A stretch of DNA of 64,000 nt from Epithemia pelagica (taxonomy: Eukaryota; Bacillariophyta; Bacillariophyceae; Surirellales; Surirellaceae), in the NCBI GenBank assembly GCA_946965045.2, contig OX337236.1, positions 2,914,001 through 2,978,000 of the forward strand, given 5' to 3'. This document shows, in pieces, positions 38,860 to 51,294 of this stretch. Every line of letters begins with the position of its first letter. The first letter of the stretch is position 1. The notes beneath the pieces were generated by a model. That model saw nothing but the letters and a program-made list of their open reading frames with translations. It was not told the origin of the DNA and made no database searches. The translations under genes and the position numbers were made by a program.

Positions 38860-41775
38860 ATGACGAGCAGTGATGAGCCTCTGTCCGACGATGAAATCGT
38901 TCAAGAGAACAAACAAGCTGAAATCAGTGAAGGTGACCTGAACGACGAAGGCAGCCAAAGATCAAGACAAGACGAGCAGTGCTTCACAGATGACAGAGGA
39001 CTGGCAATACAAAGAAAACAAAGAAGTGAAAGCAAATCGTGGAGCCAACAATGGAGTCGAACGATTCGGGAACGGGTTCATCGCCCCATTTTGCGGGCAA
39101 TCCACCAAATGACAAAAGCTGTGGTGAAATATCCAAAGTCTACCTTGACTCTTATTGCATGCTTATCGATCCTCTTGTTCTGTGTTGGTCTGGCGACAAA
39201 CTTTACGCTCGTTGTAGATGAACACGAGTTGTGGACTCCATTCGATTCGCTTGCCACGCAAACACAGACATTGGATTAAACATGATTCGAACTTCCCCAA
39301 GGACTACTTGGAGTTTGTCATGTTTTTTATAGTGACGGCCAGGACGTCTTGGGACTAGATCAAGTTGCGAAAGTCTTTGAGGCCGTGGATGTAGTCCGTG
39401 GAGTTGACAAGTACGATGAAATGTGTGCTGACAGTCTTCATGTTGATCTTGTCACCAATCAAACGACATGTCCCATTTCCGGAATTGTTCAGTTTTGGAG
39501 TTCAGATTACAACCTTATGCGGCAACAAGTGTCTTCCGACGAAGAAGTTATAGAAGCCATGTCCGCGTCCAGTTTTCCCGATGGTATACCAGTCAATTAA
39601 GATCCAGTCTTTGGTAAGACTGAACGCGAAAACGACGGCTTTTCAGCTCTCAACTTGTTAACATTTTGCCAAGGGTATATGCTTGTCATTGGATTCCCCG
39701 ATACGAAGGTTGCAGAGTCAGTCGAAGATCAGGCTCTCGACGTCATATTAAGTCTTCGGCAGCAATGGGACAAAGATCCTGACAACCCTCTTCGCCTCGA
39801 AGTATGGGCCCATGGGTCATTTGCAGACGAGTAAGGGCCATGTACTGACTTTTCTCCTCTCACTCTGCTTTCTCGTCGCGTCAACCTCACCTAACTTGAA
39901 TAATTCGACTTCTTTTTTTCAGATTCGAACGAGCGATCGTTGAAGACATCCCCTTTGTTCCCATCGTCTTTCTGATAATGACAATTTTCACGTCCGCGAT
40001 TTTATGCTTTGGACAAAACAAGTTTCAATGGCGATGTTTGGTTGGTCTTGGTGGGGTTGTCGCAGTTCTCTTGAGTCTCTTTTCGGGATACGGCCTCTTG
40101 TTTATCATTGGAACACCCTTCACCTCCATCACTCAACTATTGACATTTGTGATTTTTGGGATTGGTCTTGATGATGCGATTATCATTTTTGGATCGTATT
40201 GCCGAACCAATGCCAACACGTCTATTGAGACACGGATTGCCGATGTAATCGAAGACGTGGGAATATCCATCACGTTGACATCAATAACTTCGTCAGTGGC
40301 ATTTGGTTTGGGATGCATGTCGAGTATCCCGGTAGTCCACTGGCTGTGTCTTTACGCATTTCCGACCGTGATCTTTGTTTATCTCTATCAGCTGACATTT
40401 TTCATCGCTTGCATTGTATTGCACGATCATCGTGTACAAGCAAGGAAGAACAATGATCACTCGACTTCTGATGTTGCTCCTAGTGGCATGTCGACAACTG
40501 AGGGTGCTTTTGAAGTACGAAATGAACCCAAAGGGGATGGCGGCGCATTCGACAAATTCATGATTGACTATGCCAAGATTCTGTTGAAGCCCGTCGTCCG
40601 TGTAGGCGTTGTTGTTGTCTTCCTAACTTTGGCAGTGGTGTGTGCCATAAGCGCATCTAACCTGTCTCAGGAGTTTGAGGTGACGGATATCCTTCCAGAT
40701 GACTCTTATGTTGCTGCCTTGCTTCGGGTGTACGATGAGTACGCCATAAATACAAGGATTAATGCCTTTGCCTACTTTCGAGACGTCGACCAATCCAATA
40801 AAACTATCCAGGATCACATGGAATCATACGTGGATGATCTCGTTGAAATGGAGGCTATTGAAGACCAACCCCAGTTCTTCTGGCTTCGCGACTTTCAACT
40901 TTTTGTGAAACTGAGCAATGAAACTGTGAGCAAGCTGCCATTTAACGATCAATTGGATCTTTTCTTGTCGGATCCTGTTTACAACTACCTCTACCAATAT
41001 CACATTGTACGTGATGACGACGGAAATATTACTGCTTCGCGTGTTGAGTTTTACTTTAACAACATAGATGTCGAAGACGTCTCCGAGCAGATAGACACTC
41101 TTTTGGAACAACGGGATCTTACTGCCCGACAAACGGTCAATGTTGATTCAGCGAGATTGAGCTTTTTCAACTACGAGGAATCCTACGATATTATTGAGTT
41201 CTTCCACCGAACGAGACAATAGCTGATTCTTACCAGTATCATCGGTGTTACAGCGGTGTCTGGTTTGGCGATTCTATTCATTCCACACTGGACTGCTGTA
41301 TTTTTTTGTCTTGCCTGTGATATGTCTTCTCTACGTGGATCTTTTGGGGGTGCTTCAATGGGCCAATGTTGATGTGAATGCCGTGACCTACGTCAGTGTC
41401 GTTATGGCGATTGGTTTGTACGTTGATTTTATCATGCACGTCCTTCCTCGATACTACGAATGCGACGGAAACCGGAAAGACAAGACCGTCGAAATGCTCC
41501 GGACGATGGGATCATCTGTTCTTGCAGGTGGAATCTCTACATTTCTGGTGATCTTACCGTTGGCGCTATCTACGAGCGCTGTGTTTTATACGGTCTTCAT
41601 AGCCTTTGTCAGCTTGGTCACCCTAGGAACAGGTCATGGTTTGATTCTCATCCCCGCCTTGTTGGCGACGGTCGGTCCGGAGGATGGAAATAGCTTTACA
41701 AGAGAGCAACAACCCAAATGCTGTGATGGTGTTAGCCAGCTATCCGACACATCTTCGCCAAACAATGACATGTGA
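38860..41775 (+). pseudogene. Patched/Dispatched-like RND protein with sterol-sensing domain (decayed)
   Basis: ATG at 38860, charged cytosolic N-terminus, TM1 (LTLIACLSILLFCVGLA), a lumenal loop, then after an intron (about 39831-39922, GTAAGG...TTTCAG) the SSD-like block: VPIVFLIMTIFTSAILCFG, FTSITQLLTFVIFGIGLDDA, TSSVAFGLGCMSSIPVVHW. The second half repeats the pattern (VMAIGLYVDFIMHVLPRYY, GSSVLAGGISTFLVILPLA). The RND fold moves lipids or sterols across membranes. The frame breaks near 39270 and in T-runs near 39330 and 41305, and stop codons occur at 39598 (TAA) and 41220 (TAG), all at points where homologous sequence simply continues. Pseudogene as read; two breaks lie in homopolymers and could be sequencing errors. 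Confidence 0.8.
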
Positions 41776-42321
41776 TAAAGCCATCGGAAAACAAGTGAAC
41801 ATCGGAACGTTCTATCTGAGCATGATTAAGATAGACTGATAGTTGCTCCTGTCATCAATCTCGCAGGTGACGGTCTTGCGGATGTATTTGTTTCATTTGA
41901 TGACGAGATAGCCGAGTATCAATAGACCCAACAAGCGGTTGATCTGTAGTAGACTAAGAGCCACAAAACCGCTGACCAGGTAGACAGACTGTATGATTCA
42001 CAATATCTCACAATGTGTCCCTGATTATAATGTTTCTACATAAGTTCTACCCTGCATCCTCTTGAAACATTGAAACCTTTTGAAAGGTCTATTGAGGTAT
42101 ACAAGAAGTTGTGCCTTCTCGGACTTGGACTTTCGTCGCGGCGCTCAACAATATGAAGATCGGAGGACTACTGCGACTTGGCACTGGTCCATGTCGTCTG
42201 TATTCGGTTCTCACACAATGTTCGTCATGTATGGCCTTCTTGTTGCGATTGGTGTTGTTGTTGTTGGTTTGGTGCTCTCGTCATGTCGTTGTTTCACCAG
42301 TGGTAGAAGCCTTTGTCGCTA
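41776..42321 (+). other. Spacer downstream of the SSD-like pseudogene
   Basis: No gene recognised. From about 42220 the DNA encodes MFVMYGLLVAIGVVVVG and CRCF, faintly similar to the region after the GT25 stem, before the clean GT25 homology starts at 42322. It may be an eroded GT25 5' part with a large internal deletion; this is weak. Confidence 0.35.
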
Positions 42322-43119
42322 TTGGGAACCCGGCCTGAAATCCTATGCCATTGGACGAATGGATAAACCCACACACTTGTTTTTGGGATCGCTCCAGTAT
42401 CCAGCCGGGGAAGTCTCGGACATTCCGAAACATGACGATCCGAATCAGTAAAAGGAAGAATAAGGATCTACAGCCCGTGTAGAGATTTTTTATTTCCAGT
42501 GTTGTTATGTGACATGTGACACCTACCTACATACGAGTACCAGTGAAGGAGGAAGAGGGATGGTGTTTTTACATCATGTGGAAGAGACTCCCTACAAGTG
42601 GTACGAATCAGCAGAATAGACAATATGCATAGTAATAGACGTGGTGGAGTGAATAAAGTGTGGTGGTGGTACCCCAGACGGCACTGGTTGGATTGTGTGT
42701 GTTCCCAAGAATTGTTGTCGTCGTTGTCATGGTCGTCATTGGATTTTTTTTATATGCCATTTGGAACAGAGTCGTGTACTAGAGCTTTTTTCACACTTGT
42801 TTTTGGGACGCCTGGCCCATCCGCCGGGAGAGAAAACGGATATTCCCAAATAATACTAGGTAGTCCATGGCATTCCAGGGCCGCCGGTTGTCTGTGGAGG
42901 CGGCACATGGTATGGCGGGGCAGCCGTGTGGCGAAATTCCATTGGGCCTCGAGTCGACGCGACCATGCCGATAGTGGTTGCATACTTAGTTGGGAACCAA
43001 ATTTTAAATCCTATGCCATTGGACGAATGAATCGCAAATCACACTTGTTTTGGGGACGCCTGGTCCATCCACCAGATTTAACAACCCCTACTTCTCTCCA
43101 ATACCACTCCCACCTATAG
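42322..43119 (+). pseudogene. GT25 tail fragments (third copy)
   Basis: Starts abruptly inside the GT25 coding region (WEPGLKSYAIGRMDKPTHLF) and reaches the GT25 stop at 42451, then the same degenerate second tail as at 5160-5536 (VWRGSRVAKFHWASSRR near 42910). No catalytic part. It is the left part of the segmental duplication shared with 4743-6646. Confidence 0.75.
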
Positions 43120-43366
43120 GTAGGTGTGAGAGGTTCCATTTCATTGTGTCGGATGTTTTCCCACTCGAATACTTGCTTTGTCGCAGTTTGCTAAACTACT
43201 CCTAGGTACTCCTACGTAATCTAGAGGAGTCAGACTACCATCTGTAGGTAGTTCCACTCACAGTTTTTGTCCCGATTCCCGGCCGATTGTGAAAGGACCA
43301 AGCAGCGACCTCTTTGGTCGCAGAATTGATTCGGATCCGTTGGGCCCAATCATGCGTTCCACGTCC

Positions 43367-43481
43367 AACCAAAGATCGGTCATGTTAAAGACTCGTAATC
43401 ATAAAGAGTGACTTTTAGGATCCTCTAGCCTAGAGGTCTATGTCTCGCTAAATCCTCGCTCACAAACGCGACCATTTCTCG
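43367..43481 (-). repeat. Copia-C LTR-like block, 3' side
   Basis: 115 bp nearly identical to 49551-49665 (one A/T difference noted). On the minus strand a purine-rich AGGGGACCGAGAAA lies at its inner edge, suitable as a polypurine tract. Exact LTR ends are uncertain. Confidence 0.6.
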
Positions 43482-43635
43482 GTCCCCTCGCGAATCCATA
43501 GTCCGCTTACTCTAGGGTATTCGTGCTTCATCTCTTATTCTCGTTCAGCTAGCTCCAAAACCTGCTTATAGCTCGTCTTCAATCGAGTGCAGGACGTACC
43601 CGATCCCAGAGAATCCATTCTAGTGGGAAACGCAC

Positions 43636-46600
43636 TTAATAAAGGATCATTGATGCAAGTCTCGTTCGTTCTGTACCTGTCTGAATCTTAGTCAAAAGGT
43701 CAGCAAGGTTAGTCTTAGACGGCTCAAAGGCGATACGGCAACTTCCATTCGCAACATTCTCTCTGACAAAGTGGTAAGCAATAGCATTCGACTTCTTACG
43801 CAACACCGATTCGGGTTTTGAACTGTTGAGGACCACTGACATGTTATCAACACGAATGTGTGCATGTCCCTCAAGTCGTACTCCCATCATCCGCAACTTA
43901 TACCGTAGGCCCTTTATCATCTCGATGCCCACCTTCAATGCCATGAATTCCAAACCAAACGTCGAAGTCTCAACACTGGTTTGCTTCTTGCTATACCAGT
44001 TTACTGGAGCCCGATTCAAAAAGATGAGAACTCCTGTCCTTGAACGACGAGTTGCAAGGTCACCAGCATGATCGGCGTCAACAAACGCGGTCATTTGCAC
44101 AGAACGGCCAAGAGGTTCTGGAGCATCCGGTGGTAAATCTTCCTTGGCATCCGGATAGTGTGCACTCCCATCGGCAGTCGGCTCCTCGCCATGAATGATG
44201 TAAGAGGGGCCAAGTACTAAGCGAGAATGGTCATGCGTATTGATGTATGCAAAAATGTGAAGCATCGCATGGACATGGCCTTCCCTTGGCCCTGCAAGAA
44301 AGGCTGCCAACATTGACACTTCCGCTGTGATGTCTATCCGTCCAAGCTCGACTAGCCATCGAAGCACACCCATTTGCTGCTGGAAGAAATTCATCCAGTC
44401 ACCATCACAATACGGACTAGTATCCAGTTCTGGCCTATACCCTGAAGGTAAGACTCCAGCTGTTCTCGTCTTGAATTTCATGCCGTGCTTTTCCATCCAC
44501 GTGCTCACATTGCGTATGGCTTCGCTTGCATATCTTTTTGAACTCAAGGCCCAACACCTCTTTGCACTATCACCATCGATGTCGAACGTTTCAACTTGGT
44601 TTCCAAGATATAGTTTGGGAGGGCCGATCGAATTTGGTTTCAATAAATAATGTTGATCTAACATTGTCAAGATGTCTCGTCCCCTGTGTGAGAGCACAAG
44701 GACGTCATCGATATAAATGAAAACATACTCGTAGTATTGTGTTCCATCTGGTTTTGTTGCATGGCGTAGGTAGACGTCTGGGTCTGCTCTACACGGAGAC
44801 AACCCCAAGGATTCTTGTAGGGTGGTAGAGAGATGCTCACGCCGTGCAAAGGCGCTTGTCTTTAATCCGTAGAGTGCCTTGGTGATGATTGCGAATCGCC
44901 ATTCAAATTCTTTGCCAAATTCCAGACCACAGCGGGTGCAAATCTTTTCATGACAAGGCGCGTTCAGGTACGCTCCTGCAATATCGGCTGCAATGATGTC
45001 TATGTCATTGAGGGCAGCCAGAAGGAAGCCGATCCTCACACTCTCTCGACTGACGACACTCGCGTAGGTCGGGGTTTCTGGTTCCCCTGTTTTGTGTCCG
45101 CCAGCAACATACCGAGCCTTCCGAGTGAAATCCATCTTCACATCGAAAACAATGTGGCAAGGTATAATCTGGTGGCCAACCGGCTGTGGTGAGCCTTCAT
45201 CCAAAATCTTCATGGCCGGAAAAATCTTCGACATTTCAAGTTGAAGGGCCTTAGCCCAGAAGTCGGTGCCACTTTCCTTATCGATTTCAAGTGCACGTTC
45301 GACAGTCTTTGGTAACTCGATACCATATTTCTGAAACTTCCGCATGTACCGTGTCGAAGTCGCTGCCTTGATCAATCAGTCACGTCTCTTTAAGGTGAAA
45401 TGAACCCACCAATCAAATGCCGGTTCTTTATCTATCTGGTTGGCTATCGCATATTCTGCGACCTCTAAAGGATTTGACTTCTTGAGATCTTTTAGATGCT
45501 CCCAGCTGGAAGAGCCATCTTTCCACTGAACGCACAATGACCATCCACGTGTCGTCCTTTTCTTGTGTTCTCGCCCATTGAGCATGATCGTCCCGTTGGA
45601 TGAGGTGATGGCACTCCCATCTTTCTTGTGATCTATGATCTGATCGATAATGCGGTACCGATTTCCTTCATCATCGAGTTGCTCATAAATATTCTCCGCG
45701 ATCAAATTCGCAGCATATGATTCCACATGCCCGTCCTGGAATTCTACTTCATACATGGAAGTGTCCAGTATCGGGTTGGTTGATGCTCTCCCAATGAGCT
45801 TCCCATCCGCGTCTCTCTTTCTTCTCACGACTTGTCCAGGGCGTAATGAATCGCCTAAAGGCAGCATGACTTTGGCTGAAATCAGCTTATCGTATGAGTC
45901 GGTAGTGTACTCATCCATCTCAGGTTTTGTCACGTCCTCTTGTTCGTCATCTTCATAGGGTTGATAATGTGGGGTTTCTGTTGCATATTCGTCGTCAACG
46001 TCGTCCCCTGGAGCGAGACCCTCCATCCTCTGGCCTAGGACTTGTCTGAGATTGTTGTCGAATTGTTCCTTTTGTGCTATGAAACTGGGATCATGAGACT
46101 TCTCAACTGACAAGGGCCACACTGATGTTCTGTGGATGACTTTGCCTTTGTCCGTCAATATTTTGGAACTCATGGCTTGTCCTACGCTGATACTTGGACC
46201 GAGCCAGCGCCCCAATTTTCTTCCTTCAAAGCCTGGGTTCGAATACCAGACCGGGTCATACCACTGATGCTCTATCAAGTGGGAGATATCAGGGGTGTCC
46301 CCTGTTAGAGTCTTCATTGGAGGCCCGTCCAGATGTGGACTAGAAGATAAGACGGTATGTGAACGTCGTCTTGCCACCAATTCCAAACAATGGTCCCACA
46401 GGACTGCCGGAGAATTCGCTCGCCTCATCTCTCTTCGGTACATTCTTTTAAGTTCCCGGATGTTAGCCTCAGCTAAATTTTGGTTGGGCGTCCACGCCTC
46501 TATCGGATGGATTTTGCACCCGTATTTGTATGCCGTCTTCCGAAAATTGCCTGTTGTGAGTTCTGGCGCATTGTCTGGGATCACGCTGTTAAAGATGCCA

Positions 46601-47586
46601 AATTCATCGAAGACACGCTCCAATGTCGTATACGCCTCTTTCTTCTTCTGCATAGCGTAAAATTGGACCCAGCCAAAATCCGTGGCATATACTTGGCCAC
46701 AAGTATTCTGTCCCAAAGACTTGACATCCGAGAAGAGAGTGTCAGTGTAGACATCTGCTCTTAGTCTGCGGTGCTTGAGTTGGTAAGCGGTGTGTTTGAG
46801 CCGCTTGCTCCCGATAGATTCCGAGAAATCTCGAACTCCCAACTGAGTAGTTTGTTGGTACGTTTTCTCGGCCATGGGAATCCCAATTCCCCATCGTTTT
46901 GAAAGCGTGATGGGATCAACAGTCCCCTTTCGCCCATGCCGCATGTCGGCAATGACTCTTGAGTTGACCCGGACTGTGGCTGCCATTCTCTTATGCAACT
47001 CTCTTGGTCCTTTCTTTCTTATCTGGTCGGACTCAACATAGGTTCTGAGTTTCCTTTCATTGACGTCTTCCGTCAAGTCATTCGGATTCCACTCAGGATC
47101 AGAGTTGGTCATGTCGATCCGGTTTGAGGGATCAATTTCTTTGATCTCATCCCAGCTTGGCTTACGAACCGTGAAGCCACTTATTACTCCTGTCAACTGA
47201 AAAGGGATCTTCATTTTCCCGTTTCCATCATTCAGTGGTGCGATTAGGGAATGTGACGTTCCTGTCCTGTTTTCTTCCTTGATGTATTTCAAGGGAACGT
47301 CATTTATTTCTATCCCTGCCTCCCGCATTTGATTCGGGTTTAGAAGGCACTTCTGCATCATTGGCAGATGCAAAGCTTGATGAAAGTAAAGCAAGTATGT
47401 TTCTCCTGATTCCGGGTCATCATATGCCACGACACCGGTCACAATTGGAGTCTCCTTGATACTTCCCAACGTATTTGTGAAACCACTAACTTTAGCATTG
47501 CCCGTTTCATGGAGTACAAGGCAAATGCTTCCGAGACAGCATGTATCTGCGTGGCTGTCAAGCTCGCATTGAGCTGTAGTGGCCAC
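43636..47586 (-). pseudogene. Copia-C pol (one in-frame stop)
   Basis: One frame of about 1316 codons interrupted by a TGA at 45376-45378, between integrase and RT. Protease CELDSHADTCCLG, integrase acids in YATDFGWVQFYAM, VIPDNAPELT and PNQNLAEANIRELKR, RT FDVKMDFTRKARYVAGGHKT, VFIYIDDVLVLS, RNase H TAFVDADHAGDLATRRSR and NLADLLTKIQTG. All catalytic motifs are present, so the only visible defect is the stop. Confidence 0.85.
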
Positions 47587-47616
47587 AATGTCGCTCGAGA
47601 CTCCTTGGATGGAGTG

Positions 47617-49101
47617 TCAGATTCGTTCTTTGCCTCTATTTTTGCGTTGACTCATGATGGCTCCAATTCCGGCATCTCTTGCTTCATTCTGGTCATCTTC
47701 ACTAGATGAGTGACTTTCATCAGTCGTCGAGGTCGACGAACCATCGTTATTCTTCTTCTTCTTGCTCCCTGACGAGACTGCTGATGCAGTACGCTTCTTT
47801 GTGCTGCTATTCTTGGCATCACGAGTTTCCCGGACAAGCTGTTGCTGTTCCTTGGACAGTTTAATCCATTCTTTATAAGGGAAGTACCGATTCGGGTTGA
47901 AGGATTTGTTACCATTCTTTCCATTCCCATTCCCGTTGTTCTTATTTCCTTTATTGTTCACGTGCACGGCTGAGATACGTGCTTTCCTGGTAGTGGCGCT
48001 ATAGGAGACCTTGTTGTCAAGGACCTCGGCCATATAACTTGATGCCAATTCAAAAGATGTACGTAGATTTGGCGTTGCCAGAATTTGATTCTTGGCACTC
48101 TCCAAACGAGGGTCGTGAATTCCTGTAAGAAGCACTCGAATCTTCCTTTCAGTACTGACCAATTCTCCAGTTGATTCTAAATCAGTGAAGGCTCGCTGGA
48201 GCTGTTCGGTGTACCTTTCGTAGGTAAAGTTACGTCTGGTTCCGTCGTAATAACTTGTTTCAAGGGTCTGGTCCGCTTTAGCACACAACCTTGTTTGGTA
48301 TGCGTCACCCAAATAGTGGCTTTTCAATGCTAAATATGCAGCACATCCACTTCTTGCTCGACTGTAGGATTGCACCCATCCCCATCCAGGTCCTCCATGC
48401 GTAATATGGCGGACAACATCCCATACGGCTTCATTATCTGTGAGGGCTGTCGGCCCGGAATGGGGAGCACGACGGATTTATTCATGGAGGTGAGAAGGCG
48501 TCGCATAACCTGGGTCAAGGTCGTCAGTTGGAATGGTTTGAATCATTCTGGTATAAGCAGCAAGAGGAATGCCTGTCACGCCTCTCTTCCTTTCCAAGTA
48601 GTCATCTAGATTTTCAAGGACACTTCGAATGTTCTCGACAGCTGTGAGGCGCTCAGGAAGTTCAATGTCGTTGTCATATTCCTCCTCACTTTCTTTGAAT
48701 CGATAGAGGGCTTGGAGATTCTCCAGACTAGCAGAGTTGGCTGCTGGGTCAAAGGTACGTGAGATCTTGGTGAGATGCTGGATGTAATATTGCAGCATTT
48801 TAAGACGCTTCTCAATGACATGTCCAACGAGAACTCCAGGGTTTTGAATCGTCGTTGGGATGCCTGCAACTGGGTTAGCCGCATTGTAAGCAGGGTTTGG
48901 GATCGTACCCCCTGGCTTACGGGCATTGGTACAAATTTCGGCGATATCATTTTCCGACAGGCGTTGGAAATTGCTGATGGAAGTTAGTCCTTGTCCATTC
49001 AAAGCATCCCGGACGCTCTGGTTGTTGATAAGGAGAGTGTTCTGCAAGTAATCGTTGAGGATTTCAAGCGGAGTCGGAGGAGCTGGAGGTGCGGCGTCCA
49101 T
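47617..49101 (-). pseudogene. Copia-C gag (one in-frame stop)
   Basis: ATG at 49101 (MDAAPPAPPTPLEILND). The frame has a TAA at 48478-48480 after PSHLHE and then continues to a TGA at 47617 after NRGKERI. Second part: LTDNEAVWDVVRHITHGG, YTEQLQRAFTDLESTGEL, then an Asn/Lys-rich basic region (NNKGNKNNGNGNGKNG) in place of a CCHC knuckle. The TGA is followed in frame by pol. Confidence 0.8.
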
Positions 49102-49103
49102 GG

Positions 49104-49540
49104 TTAGCTTTCAATTTGCAATACTTGTTGGTATTCTTTCAGACTTTCACGTATTCGGAAGAGTGAACGATCCTCATCTTTTGGGATTGTCATGTGAGCG
49201 ATTGAAAGGTAGAAAGCATGCACAGCTGCATTATTGTCCCGCGTCACATAAGTGATATTTGTTATCGCTGGGTCGCATGGCAGGCTTCTCTTTTCAACGG
49301 CAAAGATTGGCGCGTCCGCCATTGCCCAGGAGTGTGCGCATCGCAGACCACACTCCTTCACTAGTCCGGTCTGGCTCCGTTGCAAGTCAGATATTCTACG
49401 AGACTAGTGGAACAACCTCAAGGTTGACCATATGGGCGGATCATAGGGACATACTTAGTCCGATCCAGATATTTTTACTACCTTCCCAGGCCATTGTGCA
49501 AGCTTAGCTTTCTCATCCTTTCGTCATGGCTCAGAGTCTT
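49104..49540 (-). other. Copia-C 5' leader
   Basis: Between the primer-binding-like site and gag. A 93-codon frame (49104-49385) ends 2 bases before the gag ATG but opens with TTG and shows no motif, so it is not called as a gene. Confidence 0.4.
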
Positions 49541-49550
49541 GGGTCTGATA

Positions 49551-49665
49551 AACCAAAGATCGGTCATGTTAAAGACTCGTAATCATAAAGAGTGACTATT
49601 AGGATCCTCTAGCCTAGAGGTCTATGTCTCGCTAAATCCTCGCTCACAAACGCGACCATTTCTCG
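49551..49665 (-). repeat. Copia-C LTR-like block, 5' side
   Basis: 115-bp direct repeat of 43367-43481; beyond 49665 the sequence is unrelated, so the LTR either ends here or is truncated. Confidence 0.6.
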
Positions 49666-50096
49666 CAACTTTTGTTGGTACACTGAAAAGGATGCGTTGG
49701 AGCCCCCAATAATAGACGCGCCGGGTGGTGATTCGATTCAAACACTCGCAATCGCAACCGCAACGTTGGACGACAAGAGACAAAACGACGAGTGTGTAGC
49801 ACAGTTGTGAGAAAAGAACATACCATGCCACGGGTGCAGTTATGGTGTCTCTTCTCCATCTCGCTCGCTGCTCTGTCCAAGTCACACGCCCGCTTGTCAA
49901 GTCCCCCCAACACAAAAAAGAACAACAACAAGACATTCGATGAAACTTGCCGGAAGAAGGGAACGAGAACCACAACTCTCTCTCGCAAACGACACGCACA
50001 CATTTTTGGGTGTCTGCGTGTGGACTCCAAACGGTTTTATTTGGTTGTGGAGAGGTTCGAGTGTGGAACCAAAAGCGTCGGTAGGATTGATACACC
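49666..50096. other. Intergenic, no gene recognised
   Basis: Several overlapping short frames on both strands, none with family motifs. It may hold the promoter and leader of the small ORF at 50097. Confidence 0.35.
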
Positions 50097-50423
50097 ATGA
50101 GCTCAATGACTCAAGCTCCACAAGAACAAGAAACAACAAAGGAAGGAATCCTCATTGATTTGGAACAACAAGAACGCATGGAGGAGGACCAGCCGATCCA
50201 CATGGTTCCTGCACAACTAGAACAACCAGAAGGGATCCTGATTGAGTTACACCAAGAAACCATTCTGGAGAAGGAGAGAAAGGAGATCCGCAATGACCCG
50301 AACGACAGGGACGGCGACCAGAAGAAGAAGAAACGCCATTGGAAGTTGAAAGACCGATGCGAGTACGGTGAGCACCACCACGACCAGTCAAACCACGACT
50401 CGGTCTCCTCCTCCTGGAAGTAG
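50097..50423 (+). CDS. Small Glu/Gln-rich hypothetical protein
   Basis: 108 codons; the ATG at 50097 sits in a good context (CACCATGA). Residues about 15-30 (TTKEGILIDLEQQERMEE) and 42-60 (QPEGILIELHQETILEKE) are an internal repeat, followed by a basic segment and His-rich C-terminus. Unknown function. A GGTGAGC near 50370 could be a splice donor, so the real C-terminus may lie in another exon. Confidence 0.35.
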   Translation: MSSMTQAPQEQETTKEGILIDLEQQERMEEDQPIHMVPAQLEQPEGILIELHQETILEKERKEIRNDPNDRDGDQKKKKRHWKLKDRCEYGEHHHDQSNHDSVSSSWK

Positions 50424-51294
50424 TACTACTAGCATCATCAGTGCCTCCTCGCTGTCACACCACCATGCCGCAGCCGCAGTCGGCGACTACCATTGGTCCT
50501 CGAGGGATGTAGGATCCCTGCACGTGCCTATTTTCTATAGCCCATTTTGTACTGTACTCGGTTTTTAATTTTAGTGTACGTATGTATTTTAGCGGTCGTG
50601 GGAAATTCCGAGCGTAAAACCCAGGGTCACAAAATGGATCGAAACGCAACCGAAACAACGAGAGAACCGTAGTGAAAGAACCAAGGAACAGAGGCAGCAA
50701 GAAACATGACAATCAAACAAGCGAGGCAATAAGCACAACAGCGAGGAAAAGCAAACATCAATCACCAAAAAGGGCGGCCAAGGCAATAGAAGCAACAAAC
50801 ATCAAGAAGCAGCATGACAGAACAGCAGAGCGAAAAACAAAGGTAAAGCGACAGCAGAAGCATCAAGAGAGACAAGCAAAGCATCAAACAAAGAATCCAA
50901 AAGCGATGCAACAATCAACCAAGACAAATAGCAAAGCAGCAATCAACCAAAGGCAAAAACCAGCGCAATAAGCCAAGAAAGGCAAGAACCAACAATAGAA
51001 ACAGAGACGACGAAAATGAAACAAACAACAATCAACCAAATACAGAAACACAGAAGCATAACCAACAACAAAACAGAATGAATCAAAGAGCAGACCGAGA
51101 GAAAAGAGAATCAAGACAAAGGTTAGAGATGCATTGGTAATGGGAATGGTTGCAACAATCAAAAAGAGCGAAGAAAACACTTACATATTGAAGCGATCTA
51201 CACGAAGAGCTCAAGCAACAATCTGCAATGAAAAGGAAGTAGTGAGAACAAAGAAAAGACGAGACAACAATCAAACACAGAAAACTTACCTAGT
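50424..51294. other. A-rich (plus strand) tract, likely 3' region of the Crypton-like gene
   Basis: On the minus strand this is pyrimidine-rich with repeated GATTGTTG-type words. Just past the stop at 51295 is a donor-like GGTAAGTTT (51283-51291) followed by TTTGATTGTTG, then an acceptor-like TTGCAG near 51220 and another GTAAGTG near 51173 followed by TTTGATTGTTG, so spliced 3' UTR exons are plausible. The plus-strand frame at 50672-50971 is Lys/Gln-rich and probably a composition artefact. Confidence 0.4.

Larger units (their letters stand above)
43367..49665 (-). mobile_element. Copia-C: Ty1/Copia element with short LTRs
   Basis: About 6.3 kb between two 115-bp direct repeats. A primer-binding-like GGTTTATCAGACCC (minus strand, 49541-49554), resembling the initiator-tRNA-Met site TGGTATCAGAGC, adjoins the 5' repeat. 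Gag and pol fill the interior in one frame with three stop codons. It is a different lineage from Copia-A and Copia-B (protease DSHADTC). A 3' fragment of it is at 5788-6646. Confidence 0.78.

Noticed and set aside
49104-49385. 93-codon ORF just upstream of Copia-C gag
   Set aside because: Starts with TTG, no motifs; lies in the leader between primer-binding-like site and gag.
50672-50971. 99-codon Lys/Gln-rich ORF
   Set aside because: The A-rich strand gives Lys/Gln/Asn by composition; it is the reverse of the pyrimidine-rich 3' region of the minus-strand gene.
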